Of a DNA stretch of 64,000 bases, positions 11,230 to 20,761 are shown piece after piece. The notes below the pieces were generated by a model, which worked only from the letters and a program-made list of their open reading frames with translations, ran no database searches and was not told where the DNA came from. The DNA comes from an uncultured Thermanaerothrix sp. GTDB lineage: Bacteria; Chloroflexota; Anaerolineae; Anaerolineales; Anaerolineaceae. Position numbers and translations under genes: made by a program. The DNA is taken from positions 434,001 through 498,000 of the forward strand of contig NZ_CALIMF010000002.1 in the NCBI RefSeq assembly GCF_938028735.1, in the 5' to 3' direction. The first letter of the stretch is position 1, and every line of letters begins with the position of its first letter.

Positions 11230-13167
11230 ATGAAGAACGAATTTACTTTGGCCTTCAACGAGGTACTTGAAGAGAAGCAATTGCCCAAAGAGGTCATTAT
11301 TAAGGCCCTTGAGTCGGCAATGGTCTCGGCCTATCGCAAGGCCGTCAATGCCTCGGGGGCCCAGCACATTGAGGCCAAAATTGATATTGAGACAGGCAAG
11401 GTGACCATCCTGGCTGAAAAAGAAGTGGTGGAAACTGTACAGGACCCCCACACGGAGGTCTCGTTAGAAGAGGCCCGCAAGATTGATCCCAATGTTGAGA
11501 TCGGCCAGACCATTATCGTAGACAGCACCCCCAAAGACTTTGGGCGTGTAGCCGCCCAAACCGCCCGTCAGGTCATCCAGCAGCGCATTCGCGATGCGGA
11601 ACGCCAGATGCAGCTGGACTACTATCAGAAGCAACTGGGCGAAATTGTGAGCGGTATCGTTCAGGCGGTGACATCCCAGGGGTTGACCATCGGTCTGGAA
11701 CTGCGGGCTGAGGGCACCATGCCACGCAAAGAGATGATCCCTGGTGAGCGCTTCCGCGTGCATGATCGCGTACGTGCCCTGGTCGCCGAGGTTAAAGACA
11801 CCCCGCGGGGGCCTCAGATCATCCTCTCGCGAACACACAAGAACTTCCTGCGTCGCCTGCTGGAAACCGAGGTACCCGAGATTTATCACGGTATCGTTGA
11901 GATTCGCTCCATTGCCCGCGAACCTGGCGAGCGCGCCAAGGTCGCCGTCTCCGCCACCCAACCCGGTGTGGATCCGGTGGGCGCCTGCGTGGGGATTCGC
12001 GGCGTGCGCATTCAGGCCATTGTGCGCGAACTCCACGATGAAAAGATTGATGTCATTGAGTGGAATCCGGATCCGGCCGTTTTCATCGCCAAAGCCCTGA
12101 GTCCGGCCCGCGTAACCGGCGTGTATCTGGATGAGAAAAATCCCAATGGCAAAACCGCGACGGTTGTGGTTCCAGAGGACCAACTGAGCCTCGCCATTGG
12201 TCGGGATGGACAAAATGCTCGTCTGGCCGCTCGCCTGACTGGCTGGCGTATTGACATCAAGAGCCTGACCGAGGCGGCTGCTGATGCACTGCACAAACTT
12301 CAAAAAGACCCCACTTACGCCTCCTTGGCAGAGCAACTGGCAGATCAAATTCCCCAAATCGAGGATATGCTGGCGCGCAAGGCTGAAGGACGCCCCCTGA
12401 CCCCCGAAGAGTACGACGCCTTGACCCGCTTCGTGGATCGGGTAGAGCGTCGCGTAACCCTGGGAGCCCCAGTCACAGCCGCTAAGCCCATTGAAAGTAA
12501 TAAATTGGCCGAGATCAAGGCCCAAATCCCACCCGAAGCCTTTGAGACCAACATTCTCGATAGTGGACTGCCCGAGCACGTGGCCTACATCTTACAGGAA
12601 GCCGGTTATACAACTGTGGGTGAGATGGCCGTGCAGATGAAAGTGCGCCCAGAGGAAATTTTCCGTCTCAACGGCATTGGGCCGCGCGCCATGCAGGAAA
12701 TCAATAAGCTGATGGCGCGTCTGGAAGAACGTATGCGCGAACGAGAAGCCCAGACCGAGACCCAGGCAGAAGCAACGCCCGTCCCTGAAGCCGAGCGGAT
12801 CACCGAAGAACCCTCGGCAACAGAAGAACTCACTATCCCCACACCGGAAGTTGAGGCGAGCCTTGAGCCCGAATCCATCGCTGAAACCCCGGTTGAGACT
12901 ACACCGGTGACAAGCGAGGAAGGACACGAGGAAGAAGAGATTTCCTTCGATCAGCTCTTCACCCTCAAGAGCGATATCTTCACCAAGATCACCCTGGACG
13001 AGGATGAAGAGGAAGAAGAGGAGTTAACTGTACGTAGCAAAGGCAAGAAGAAGGCCAAAAAGAAAAAGAAACCCGTGGCTTTGGAATACGATCCTGATCG
13101 GGATCAATTGGTGATTCGCAAGAAGCATAAACGTGAAGATGAAGATTGGGATGAATGGGAACTTTGA
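11230..13167 (+). CDS. nusA: Transcription termination/antitermination factor NusA
   Basis: A 645-residue NusA, longer than the usual ~350-500. The N-terminal RNA polymerase-binding domain (residues 1-130) is followed by the S1 domain (~135-200), then KH1 and KH2 (~205-345) including [13 protein letters not shown] and [22 protein letters not shown] helix-hairpin-helix repeat lies near residues 440-500 ([16 protein letters not shown]). The last ~130 residues are low-complexity: Glu/Thr/Pro-rich, then an acidic block, a Lys-rich block KKKAKKKKK, and a terminal mixed-charge tail. The ATG at 11230 is chosen; an in-frame TTG lies at 11212. rimP, usually upstream of nusA, is absent here. Confidence 0.95.
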   Translation: MKNEFTLAFNEVLEEKQLPKEVIIKALESAMVSAYRKAVNASGAQHIEAKIDIETGKVTILAEKEVVETVQDPHTEVSLEEARKIDPNVEIGQTIIVDSTPKDFGRVAAQTARQVIQQRIRDAERQMQLDYYQKQLGEIVSGIVQAVTSQGLTIGLELRAEGTMPRKEMIPGERFRVHDRVRALVAEVKDTPRGPQIILSRTHKNFLRRLLETEVPEIYHGIVEIRSIAREPGERAKVAVSATQPGVDPVGACVGIRGVRIQAIVRELHDEKIDVIEWNPDPAVFIAKALSPARVTGVYLDEKNPNGKTATVVVPEDQLSLAIGRDGQNARLAARLTGWRIDIKSLTEAAADALHKLQKDPTYASLAEQLADQIPQIEDMLARKAEGRPLTPEEYDALTRFVDRVERRVTLGAPVTAAKPIESNKLAEIKAQIPPEAFETNILDSGLPEHVAYILQEAGYTTVGEMAVQMKVRPEEIFRLNGIGPRAMQEINKLMARLEERMREREAQTETQAEATPVPEAERITEEPSATEELTIPTPEVEASLEPESIAETPVETTPVTSEEGHEEEEISFDQLFTLKSDIFTKITLDEDEEEEEELTVRSKGKKKAKKKKKPVALEYDPDRDQLVIRKKHKREDEDWDEWEL

Positions 13168-13194
13168 GCATAGAGTAACGGAGGATAAGGAGCA

Positions 13195-13536
13195 GTGGCT
13201 AAAGCCAAACCCCGGCGCACCAAACACGTGCCTCAACGCACCTGTGTGGGTTGCCGCGAGGTGCTCCCCAAGCGCAGCCTGATCCGCTTGGTGCGAACCC
13301 CCGAAGGGGTAAAGGTGGATCCAACGGGCAAGATGCGCGGACGCGGCGCCTACCTGCACAATCAGCGGTCGTGTTGGGAACGGGCGCTTAAAGGGGCACT
13401 GGCGCAGGCGCTCAGGACCGAACTATCTGCCAACGAACGAGAGTACCTGCTAGCCTTCATGACCACCCTCCCAGAAGAGGAGACCCCTCTCCAGCCCCCA
13501 ACTGGGTCCCGCGATCCAGGAGCCCCCGCCGGGTAA
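13195..13536 (+). CDS. rnpM: YlxR/DUF448 RNA-binding protein (RnpM)
   Basis: A 113-residue protein with the YlxR hallmarks: RTCVGCREVLPKRSLIRLVR near residues 16-36, and the RNA-binding loop GRGAYLH followed by CW and an Lys-Arg-type tail. In Bacillus the orthologue modulates RNase P. It sits between nusA and infB, the conserved location for this family, 27 bases after nusA. The start is a GTG preceded by GGAGG and AAGGAG sites. Confidence 0.9.
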   Translation: MAKAKPRRTKHVPQRTCVGCREVLPKRSLIRLVRTPEGVKVDPTGKMRGRGAYLHNQRSCWERALKGALAQALRTELSANEREYLLAFMTTLPEEETPLQPPTGSRDPGAPAG

Positions 13537-13610
13537 AATCCCCGCTACTCTGGTGCTCGCCCCGATCGCTCGACCAACGTAGGAAACCAACTAGAAAGTG
13601 AGGAGTATCT

Positions 13611-15404
13611 ATGAGCGATAACGGGTCGAAGACCATCGAATTACCGGCAAGTCTGACCGTCCGTGAGTTGGCCCAGCGCATGCAAGCCAGCCCGATACAG
13701 GTGATTCGCATTCTCATGGACAACGGCGTCATGGCCAACATTAACCAAATGGTGGATTTTGATACGGCAGCCATTGTGGCCTCTGAATTGGGATTTGAAG
13801 CCAAACCTGAGGTTCATGAGGTAGAAGAGGAGAAGGAAACTGGTGAAGTTCCACTATGGCGCCAATGGATTGCCAAGGAAGACCCCCGGCTCTTACAGCC
13901 GCGTCCCCCCGTGGTGACAATCCTAGGCCATGTGGATCATGGCAAAACGACCCTGCTGGATGCGATTCGCCATACCAACGTAGCCGCAGGTGAAGCTGGC
14001 GGTATCACTCAACATATTGGCGCTTACCAAGTCGAACACAAAGGGCGACTGATCACCTTTTTGGATACCCCCGGTCATGCCGCGTTTACGGCCATGCGTT
14101 CGCGTGGGGCCCAGGGCGCTGATATCGTGGTCCTGGTGGTGGCCGCCAATGATGGCGTCATGCCTCAAACCAAAGAGGCAATTGCCCATGCCCGTGCAGC
14201 ACGCGTACCGATCATTGTGGCGCTCAACAAGATTGATCGCCCCGACGCCAATCCTGACTTTACTAAACGTCAGCTGGCCGAGGTAGGTCTGGTGCCAGAT
14301 GAATGGGGTGGGAATACCATTGTGGTGCCGGTTTCAGCTAAACTCAAACAAGGTATTGAGGATTTGCTAGAAGCCATCCTACTGGTCAGTGATAGCCTGG
14401 ACATCAAAGCCAACCCTAATGGACAGGTCTTTGGCACCGTTATTGAAGCCAAAATTGACCGTGCCCGCGGGGTAGTTGCCACGTTGCTGGTCTACAACGG
14501 CACCCTGGAGGCGGGGGATATTGTCGTCGCTGGGACCGCCTATGGACGCATCCGTGCTATGTTCGATTTCCGTGGTCGTAAACTGCGCAAGGCCGGGCCT
14601 TCTACCCCCGTGCAGGTCATGGGTCTTAATGAAGTGCCTGATGCAGGCGAACTCTTCCGGGTGTATGCAAGCGAGCGTGAGGCGCGCCAGGTGGTAGAAG
14701 AACGCCTGCTCCAACGGCAACAGCGGCGCCAGGCCCTACCTAAGGCCTCCCTAGAGGACCTCTTCAGCAAAGTGCAGGCTGGCGAAACCCAGGAACTGCG
14801 CCTGATCATCAAGGCTGATGTACAAGGATCACTGGAACCGATCATCTCATCCCTCAACGATTTGAGTAAGGACAGTGAGATTCGGATCAACATCCTCCAT
14901 GCCGAAACCGGCAATGTGAGTGAGAGCGATGTGATGCTGGCCTCAGCCTCTCATGCCATTATCCTGGGCTTTAATGTTCAGGCCGATCATGCCGCGCGTC
15001 GACTGGCTGAAAGTGAAGGTGTCTCTATCCGCCTGTACGATGTCATCTACCGCCTAACCGAAGATATCGAAAAAGCCCTCAAGGGTATGCTGGAGCCATC
15101 TGAAAAAGAAGTGCCCATTGGCAAAGGCACGGTGCTGGCTGTTTTTCATATTTCTAAAGTTGGCAACGTTGCCGGTTGCCGGGTTCTGCAGGGTGAATTC
15201 CGCCGCGGCGCGCGTGTGCGCATCCGCCGCAAGGGCGAGGTCATCTACGATGGAGAATTTGCCTCGCTCAAGCACGAAAAGGAAGACGTGCGCGAAGTGC
15301 GCGCCGGTATGGAGTGTGGAGCCGGTTTCAAAGGTTTTGATGACATACAAGTTGGAGATGAGATCGAGTGCTACATTATCGAACGCAAAAGTCCTCAATC
15401 TTGA
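13611..15404 (+). CDS. infB: Translation initiation factor IF-2 (short form)
   Basis: A 597-residue GTPase that brings fMet-tRNA to the 30S subunit. A short IF2N domain (residues 8-60) leads almost directly into the G domain. The P-loop GHVDHGKTT starts at residue 106, DTPGHAAFTAMRSRGAQGAD is the switch II region, and NKID is the guanine-specificity motif. Domains II, III and the C-terminal fMet-tRNA-binding domain complete the protein. The long, charged N-terminal extension found in E. coli IF2 is missing, which is common in thermophiles and Chloroflexota. Confidence 0.96.
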   Translation: MSDNGSKTIELPASLTVRELAQRMQASPIQVIRILMDNGVMANINQMVDFDTAAIVASELGFEAKPEVHEVEEEKETGEVPLWRQWIAKEDPRLLQPRPPVVTILGHVDHGKTTLLDAIRHTNVAAGEAGGITQHIGAYQVEHKGRLITFLDTPGHAAFTAMRSRGAQGADIVVLVVAANDGVMPQTKEAIAHARAARVPIIVALNKIDRPDANPDFTKRQLAEVGLVPDEWGGNTIVVPVSAKLKQGIEDLLEAILLVSDSLDIKANPNGQVFGTVIEAKIDRARGVVATLLVYNGTLEAGDIVVAGTAYGRIRAMFDFRGRKLRKAGPSTPVQVMGLNEVPDAGELFRVYASEREARQVVEERLLQRQQRRQALPKASLEDLFSKVQAGETQELRLIIKADVQGSLEPIISSLNDLSKDSEIRINILHAETGNVSESDVMLASASHAIILGFNVQADHAARRLAESEGVSIRLYDVIYRLTEDIEKALKGMLEPSEKEVPIGKGTVLAVFHISKVGNVAGCRVLQGEFRRGARVRIRRKGEVIYDGEFASLKHEKEDVREVRAGMECGAGFKGFDDIQVGDEIECYIIERKSPQS

Positions 15405-15423
15405 GAAAGTCGAGTAGAGAAAA

Positions 15424-15843
15424 ATGCCAACACCTCAACGGTTGCAACGCATAGCCGAACGAATTCAGGAAGAAATCTCCGAAATGCTGGTCATGGGCGA
15501 GATTCGCGATCCACGCCTGAGCGGCGTCACGATCACTGGAGTTAAGGTGGACCGCGAATTTGCCTATGCCGATATTTACGTTTCAGCAGTTGAGGGCAGC
15601 CAGCGTGCGCCCGAAATCCTGGAAGCCTTCAACCACGCTAGCGGTTACATTCGGCGCTTGCTGGCCGACCGCATTGAACTGCGCGTGTTTCCACGGCTGC
15701 GCTTTCACTGGGATCCTACCCCCGAACGCGCTGACCGCATCGAACGCTTACTGGCCTCATTGCGAAGCAATCCCTCAACCGCCGAAACCCAAAATCAACC
15801 CGCATCGCCGGATGAGGGCGAAGCCAGGAATGAGACAGCATGA
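15424..15843 (+). CDS. rbfA: 30S ribosome-binding factor A
   Basis: A 139-residue protein with the RbfA KH-like fold: the N-terminal helix RLQRIAERIQEEISEML, the strand region DPRLSGVTITGVKVDREFAYADIYVS, and LRVFPRLRFHWDPTPERADRIERLL. It helps mature the 16S rRNA 5' end during 30S assembly. The last ~25 residues are a polar tail. Its stop overlaps the nrnA start by four bases (ATGA), so the genes are coupled. Confidence 0.94.
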   Translation: MPTPQRLQRIAERIQEEISEMLVMGEIRDPRLSGVTITGVKVDREFAYADIYVSAVEGSQRAPEILEAFNHASGYIRRLLADRIELRVFPRLRFHWDPTPERADRIERLLASLRSNPSTAETQNQPASPDEGEARNETA

Positions 15844-16826
15844 CAGGTGCTGAGCTGGACATCATCCGCCAAATGCTGCACGCAGCTCAACGTGTGCTGA
15901 TCACCACACACATACGGCCGGATGGCGATGCGGTAGGCTCCCTTCTAGGCTTGGGGCTAGCCCTGCAGGAAACTGGACGTACTGTCCAAATGGTGCTGCC
16001 AGATGGCGTCCCGCACACTTTTCGCCATTTACCTGGAACTGACCAGATTCGCCGCGATGTTCAGCCTCCATTTGATCTTTTTGTTGTGCTTGATACCGCC
16101 GATGTTCCGCGGATTGCCTCAGGCCTGAATGGCTATCAGGTGGACATTTGCGTTGACCATCATGTGACCAACCCCGGCTTTGCCCGCGTTAATCTGATTG
16201 ACCCTGAGGCTGTGGCCACCTCTGCCATCCTCGCCGAACACCTCCCTGCTTGGGATTTACCCATCACGCCGGAAGTGGCCAGCGCCTTGCTAACTGGCAT
16301 AATTACCGATACAATAGGATTCCGAACCTCAAACATGACTCCTAAGGCGCTGCGCCTGGCGGCCGACTTGATGGAGAAAGGGGCCAACCTGCCCGAACTC
16401 TATAAACGCGCGCTGATCCACCGCTCCTTTGAGGCAGCCCGTTTCTGGGGCTATGGGTTGGTTAACCTGAAACGTCAGGGCCGGTTGATTTGGACCACTC
16501 TCACCCAGGCCGATCGTGCCGCGGCTGGTTACCAGGGAAACGATGACGCAGACTTAACCGATATACTCTCAGGGATTGAGGATGGAGATATTGCCGTGCT
16601 CTTCGTTCAGCATGCAGATGGGCGCATCAAGGTGAGCTGGCGGGCCAAGCCTGGATGGGATGTCTCAGCCCTCGCAGCCCACTTTGGAGGTGGTGGACAT
16701 CCTGCTGCCGCCGGCGCCGATTTCTATGGGAATCTGGAAGATGTGCAGCAAAAAGTGCTTAAGGCCACCCAAGAATTATGGGAACAACAAGTCACTAAGT
16801 TCAAATCCACAACGGCTAGAGGTTGA
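15840..16826 (+). CDS. nrnA: DHH-family bifunctional oligoribonuclease / pAp phosphatase
   Basis: A 328-residue DHH-DHHA1 phosphoesterase. The manganese-binding motifs are THIRPDGDAVGS near residue 23, DTAD near 86 and DHHVTNPGF near 107. The C-terminal DHHA1 domain carries the substrate-binding GGGGHPAAAGADF. NrnA orthologues degrade nanoRNAs and convert 3'-phosphoadenosine 5'-phosphate to AMP. The position between rbfA and truB is the conserved one. The length is near the family norm (~310-330). Confidence 0.93.
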   Translation: MTGAELDIIRQMLHAAQRVLITTHIRPDGDAVGSLLGLGLALQETGRTVQMVLPDGVPHTFRHLPGTDQIRRDVQPPFDLFVVLDTADVPRIASGLNGYQVDICVDHHVTNPGFARVNLIDPEAVATSAILAEHLPAWDLPITPEVASALLTGIITDTIGFRTSNMTPKALRLAADLMEKGANLPELYKRALIHRSFEAARFWGYGLVNLKRQGRLIWTTLTQADRAAAGYQGNDDADLTDILSGIEDGDIAVLFVQHADGRIKVSWRAKPGWDVSALAAHFGGGGHPAAAGADFYGNLEDVQQKVLKATQELWEQQVTKFKSTTARG

Positions 16827-16841
16827 GCAGGGGAAGCAAGC

Positions 16842-17756
16842 ATGAATGATCGAACACGTCAGTTTGATATTAAAAATGCTATTTCGGGCGTTCTCGTTGT
16901 TGATAAACCGGTGGGGTTGACCTCCCACGACGTGGTCCAGATTATTCGTAAGGGGACGAACATCCGCCGGGCTGGACATACAGGAACGCTTGACCCGCGG
17001 GCTTCAGGGGTGTTGGTAGTCCTGATCGGGCCGGCAGTGCGACTGAGCGAGTACGTCTCTGCCTCGGATAAACGCTACCAAGCCGTGATCCGCCTGGGTG
17101 AAACCACCGATACCTACGACTCCGAAGGCCGGGTAGTCAGCACCTCGCCGGTTGAGATTACCGAAGAACAATTTGCGGAGGTTCTGCAACAATTTGTGGG
17201 TGAAATTGAGCAGGTACCGCCACCTTATTCGGCAGTCAAGGTTCAAGGGCGCCGGGCTTATGAGATGGCGCGTGAAGGCGAAGAGGTGGACCTGCAGCCA
17301 CGCAAGATAAAGGTATACAGCCTGGAACTGCTTGAATGGGCCCCTCCGGAGGCTGTGATTGATATCCACTGCTCGTCCGGCACTTACATCCGCTCATTGG
17401 CCAATGATCTGGGCAAAGTGCTGGGGTGTGGTGCCCATCTGGTGGGCCTACGCCGCACTCGTAGCGGACGCTTCACCCTGCGAGATGCTGTACCCTTACG
17501 GAAATTGCGCGAAGCTTTTGAAAATGGCACCTGGTACCAGTACCTCATCCCAGCAGCTGAGGCCCTTGCCGATTGGCCGGCCATCGAGTTGGACCATGAG
17601 CAGGTCGAACTCATCCGCCACGGGCATCGCATCCCCGGACAGCCTGGCATCGGCAAGATGGTGCGCGCCATCAACGAGCAAGGGGAATTGGTGGCTTTGC
17701 TGGAATACGATGAAAGCACCAATGAGTGGCAGCCCAAGAAGGTGTTCTTCTCGTAG
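16842..17756 (+). CDS. truB: tRNA pseudouridine-55 synthase
   Basis: A 304-residue pseudouridine synthase that forms psi-55 in the T-loop of tRNAs. The N-terminal GVLVVDKPVGLTSHDVV is followed by the catalytic GHTGTLDPRASGVLVV, whose Asp is the nucleophile. YQAVIRLGETTDTYDSEG, PPYSAVKVQGRRAYEMAREG and SSGTYIRSLANDLG are further family motifs. A short PUA-like tail ends the protein. The gene lies 15 bases after nrnA in the same operon. Confidence 0.96.
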   Translation: MNDRTRQFDIKNAISGVLVVDKPVGLTSHDVVQIIRKGTNIRRAGHTGTLDPRASGVLVVLIGPAVRLSEYVSASDKRYQAVIRLGETTDTYDSEGRVVSTSPVEITEEQFAEVLQQFVGEIEQVPPPYSAVKVQGRRAYEMAREGEEVDLQPRKIKVYSLELLEWAPPEAVIDIHCSSGTYIRSLANDLGKVLGCGAHLVGLRRTRSGRFTLRDAVPLRKLREAFENGTWYQYLIPAAEALADWPAIELDHEQVELIRHGHRIPGQPGIGKMVRAINEQGELVALLEYDESTNEWQPKKVFFS

Positions 17757-17768
17757 CACGGTTTAAGG

Positions 17769-17909
17769 ATGATAAAGCCTCTTGAGGAATCACATCACCT
17801 AAGTGAGATCTACGACGAACGCAGCAATCACCGTGCAATGGGGTTGCTGCAATTTTTTGCGGGTGCCATTCCCATCACTGACCCCTTAGGTGCGCAGATG
17901 GGCAGATAA
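17769..17909 (+). CDS. Possible 46-residue small protein between truB and ribF
   Basis: An ATG at 17769 opens a 46-codon frame that stops with TAA one base before the ribF ATG. The product has a charged N-terminal half and a hydrophobic segment (AMGLLQFFAGAIPI) near residues 24-37. AAGG directly abuts the ATG, which is too close for a normal ribosome binding site. I recognise no family. Because ribF itself lacks a clear Shine-Dalgarno site, translation of this frame could feed ribosomes to ribF. It may also be chance. Confidence 0.3.
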   Translation: MIKPLEESHHLSEIYDERSNHRAMGLLQFFAGAIPITDPLGAQMGR

Positions 17910-17910
17910 C

Positions 17911-18840
17911 ATGAAACACGTGACCTCTCTCGACGCACTCTCGCTCCAGAATTCTTGGGTAACCATTGGTACTTTTGATGGTGTTCACCGCGGGCATCAG
18001 GCACTCATTCGCACGCTGGTAGAAGGCGCCCATCAACAAGGTCATCCCGCCGTGGTGGTCACCTTTTATCCCCACCCAACCGCCGTGTTGGGCAAGAGCC
18101 CCCCTCCTGGCTACCTTACCACCCCCGATGAGCGCGCCCGCTACTTGGGTGAATTAGGGGTGGATTGGGTGATTACACTTGCGTTTGATCTCAAGATGGC
18201 CAGCCTGAGCGCCCTGGAGTTCATGCAGTGGCTAACCACTCACCTGAGGGTGCGTTACCTAGTTATCGGCTATGATTTTGCGCTGGGACGTGGCCGCGAA
18301 GGCACCCCTGAACAGCTTCAGGTAATTGGACAACAACTGGGGTACGAGGTCATCCTGACCCATCCCATTCAGGAAGGGGGACAACCCATCTCTTCCAGCC
18401 ATATCCGTCATCTGATCCTTCAGGGTGAGATCGAAAGCGCCAACCAGTGGTTGGGGCGGCTTTACTCAATTGAAGGTACCGTGATACAAGGGGATGGACG
18501 AGGACACCTCCTGGGGTTTCCCACCGCCAACCTGGCTTTCTGGCCCGAAAAGTTGCTTCCTGCTAATGGCGTCTATGCCACCTGGGCCTGGATTGGGGAA
18601 AGACGCCTGGCTGCGGTTGCCAATTTGGGCCTGCGCCCGACATTTGACTCCCCTTTGCCCAGCCGTCACTTGGAAGCCCACCTCCTGGACTTCACAGGTA
18701 ATCTCTACCATCAAACGCTCAAGTTGGCGTTTGTCGCTCGCTTGCGCCCTGAACAACGCTTTGCTAATATCGAAGCCCTGAAAGCCCAAATTCACAACGA
18801 CATTCGTAAAGCCCGGGAGATACTGAACCATGTGCCCTGA
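17911..18840 (+). CDS. ribF: Bifunctional riboflavin kinase / FAD synthetase
   Basis: A 309-residue enzyme making FMN and FAD. The N-terminal adenylyltransferase half has GTFDGVHRGHQ at residues 20-30, YDFALGRGREGTPE and the SSSHIRHLI motif. The C-terminal flavokinase half has TVIQGDGRGHLLGFPTANL and LEAHLLDF. The ATG at 17911 is preferred over an in-frame GTG at 17890, which would overlap the small frame upstream. Its stop overlaps the following thyX start by 11 bases. ThyX uses FAD, which fits the gene order. Confidence 0.93.
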   Translation: MKHVTSLDALSLQNSWVTIGTFDGVHRGHQALIRTLVEGAHQQGHPAVVVTFYPHPTAVLGKSPPPGYLTTPDERARYLGELGVDWVITLAFDLKMASLSALEFMQWLTTHLRVRYLVIGYDFALGRGREGTPEQLQVIGQQLGYEVILTHPIQEGGQPISSSHIRHLILQGEIESANQWLGRLYSIEGTVIQGDGRGHLLGFPTANLAFWPEKLLPANGVYATWAWIGERRLAAVANLGLRPTFDSPLPSRHLEAHLLDFTGNLYHQTLKLAFVARLRPEQRFANIEALKAQIHNDIRKAREILNHVP

Positions 18841-20245
18841 GCGCCAGGTTTACTTGCTGGATCCCCAATCCTTACCTCCCGAAACCATTGCTGTCACTTT
18901 CGCCAAGACCTCACGTTCCCCTCAAAGTTTTCGCGATATTGCCGCGGAATTAACGGAGGAAAAGAGCGCTGCCTTCCATGAAAAATGGGTGGTAGGGTAT
19001 GGTCATGCCTCGGTTGCAGAACATGCGGTTCTTCACATCGCCATCGAGAACATCTCACGCCTGGCGATTGAAACCCTAGAATCGTGTCGCCTGGCGTCGT
19101 ATACCGAAAAATCCACCCGTTATCAAAAATGGGGCCCGGAGGATTTCTATCGTCCAACGGAACTGGCAGGTCACCCTCTTGAAAAGCGCTACTTGGAGAC
19201 CTGTCGAGCCCTCTTCACCCACTACCATCAGGCCCTACCCAAAGTTCGTGAGGTCATCGCTGAGCAATTTCCACGCTGCCCTGATGAGGATGAAAGCATG
19301 TGGGAACGACGCATTCGCTCCAAATATGTGGATGTTTGTCGTTTCTACCTGCCGGCAGCCGCCTTGGCCAACGTGGGGGTCACTATCAACGCCCGCGCGC
19401 TAGAACACACACTTCGCAAGATGCTTTCTCATCCCCTGGAGGAGGTACGTGCGCTGGGTGCAGAAATGAAGGCCGTCGCCCGGGCTTCTGTGCCGACTTT
19501 AGTCAAGTACGCCGAGGCCGTGTCCTATCTTCAAACTCTTCCTCACCTACTGGCACAAGAAGCTCCCGCTATCTCCCCCGAGATTGGGGATTGGTGTCGC
19601 CTGATTGCCTGGGACTGCAACGCTGAGGAAATTGCTCTGGCTGCTTGCCTGTTTCGCTATTCGCACCTGAGTTTTGATCAGGCGCGTCGGGCTATCCAAG
19701 GGCGCTCCCCTGAACAGATAACTGCCTTGGCGCAACACGTCCTGGGTGGCTTGGATCGCTTTACCCCCCCGCTCCGCGAACTGGAACATGTTGGGTTCAC
19801 TTTCGAAGTTATGCTGGACCAGGGAGGTTACCTTGAACTCAAACGTCATCGGATGATGACCCTTAGCCCTCAACCCCTGAGCACCTATCTGGGTTATGCC
19901 ATCCCACGGGCCATTGAAGCTGCTGGTTTGCTTGAGTCCTACGAGGACGTTATGACATTTGCCGATCAAACCTACCGTGAGCTGGCAACCTGGAACCCGG
20001 AAGTGGCTGCCTATGTGGTCCCGAATGCTTTCCACCGTCGAGCGTTGATACGGCTCAACTTCCGCCAGGCCTGGCACCTGATTGCGTTGCGGAGTGCACC
20101 TAATGCCCACTTCTCCTTGCGGCGGCTGGCTCAGCGCATGGCCGAATGCATCCGCGGAGCCACCCCTTTACTAGGCCAATTCCTGCCAATTTACCCGGAA
20201 GAAACTTGGCAGCAAATTGAGACGCACTTTTTCCTTCGGGCTTAA
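18830..20245 (+). CDS. thyX: Tandem-domain FAD-dependent thymidylate synthase (ThyX)
   Basis: A 471-residue protein, about twice the usual ThyX length (~220-250). Residues ~10-220 form one ThyX-like domain with GHASVAEHAVLH and the motif SCRLASYTEKSTRY (85-98), which keeps the Ser, Glu, Ser and Arg-Tyr of the canonical RHRxxSxNExSxRY but lacks its first Arg-His. Residues ~230-470 form a second domain with RHRMMTLSPQP at 339-349, which keeps RHR but has lost the rest. ThyX active sites lie between subunits, so the halves may complement each other. The product would be dTMP made from dUMP with methylene-folate and NADPH. Confidence 0.85.
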   Translation: MCPERQVYLLDPQSLPPETIAVTFAKTSRSPQSFRDIAAELTEEKSAAFHEKWVVGYGHASVAEHAVLHIAIENISRLAIETLESCRLASYTEKSTRYQKWGPEDFYRPTELAGHPLEKRYLETCRALFTHYHQALPKVREVIAEQFPRCPDEDESMWERRIRSKYVDVCRFYLPAAALANVGVTINARALEHTLRKMLSHPLEEVRALGAEMKAVARASVPTLVKYAEAVSYLQTLPHLLAQEAPAISPEIGDWCRLIAWDCNAEEIALAACLFRYSHLSFDQARRAIQGRSPEQITALAQHVLGGLDRFTPPLRELEHVGFTFEVMLDQGGYLELKRHRMMTLSPQPLSTYLGYAIPRAIEAAGLLESYEDVMTFADQTYRELATWNPEVAAYVVPNAFHRRALIRLNFRQAWHLIALRSAPNAHFSLRRLAQRMAECIRGATPLLGQFLPIYPEETWQQIETHFFLRA

Positions 20246-20254
20246 GGGAGATTT

Positions 20255-20761
20255 ATGCTCATGGATAAGCAAACTCTTTTTCAGGCTCTGCAACGTAGCC
20301 GTGAGCGTCTGCTACGCGCCATTGAAGGCTTGGAACCCGCCCTGCTCACCCAACCGGGAGCAGTAGGGGAATGGTCTGTCAAGGACGTGCTGGCCCACTT
20401 AGCGATGTGGGAGGCTGAGACTGTCACCCTTTTGTATCAGGTTCGCCAGGGCATCAAGCCCACTACTCTGCACCTGAAGGCCTTTGATACTGATCGCCAG
20501 AACGCCGTGTGGTATGAGAAATCCAAAGATCGGCCTTGGGAACGCGTGTGGGCAGATTTTCAGGGGGTTCGGGTTCAAACCCTGCGCCGTCTGGAGGCTT
20601 TCAACGAGCAGGAATTAAGTTCTCCCACTCGCTTCCCCTGGCTGGGAAAAAGCCTCGCCGACCTTGTTTATGAGTGGGTGGTGCAGCATGAAGAAGAACA
20701 TGCCGCCGACCTGGAAATCTGGCGTCGGCGGCAAACAGGTCAACTGACGACCACAAACTAA
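20255..20761 (+). CDS. DinB-like / DUF1706-type four-helix protein
   Basis: A 168-residue protein of the DinB superfamily. It shows [18 protein letters not shown] near residues 35-52 and [16 protein letters not shown] near 145-160. These supply the three histidines that usually bind a divalent metal in this fold. Members include thiol-dependent transferases and the ClbS/DfsB group; the substrate here is unknown. It follows thyX after nine bases and overlaps the end of the convergent ppa gene by four bases. An in-frame ATG at 20261 is an alternative start. Confidence 0.82.
   Translation: MLMDKQTLFQALQRSRERLLRAIEGLEPALLTQPGAVGEWSVKDVLAHLAMWEAETVTLLYQVRQGIKPTTLHLKAFDTDRQNAVWYEKSKDRPWERVWADFQGVRVQTLRRLEAFNEQELSSPTRFPWLGKSLADLVYEWVVQHEEEHAADLEIWRRRQTGQLTTTN

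Noticed and set aside
11464..12579. 371-codon minus-strand frame inside nusA
   Set aside because: It is antisense to a clearly conserved protein and shows no domain of its own; it is a shadow of codon bias.
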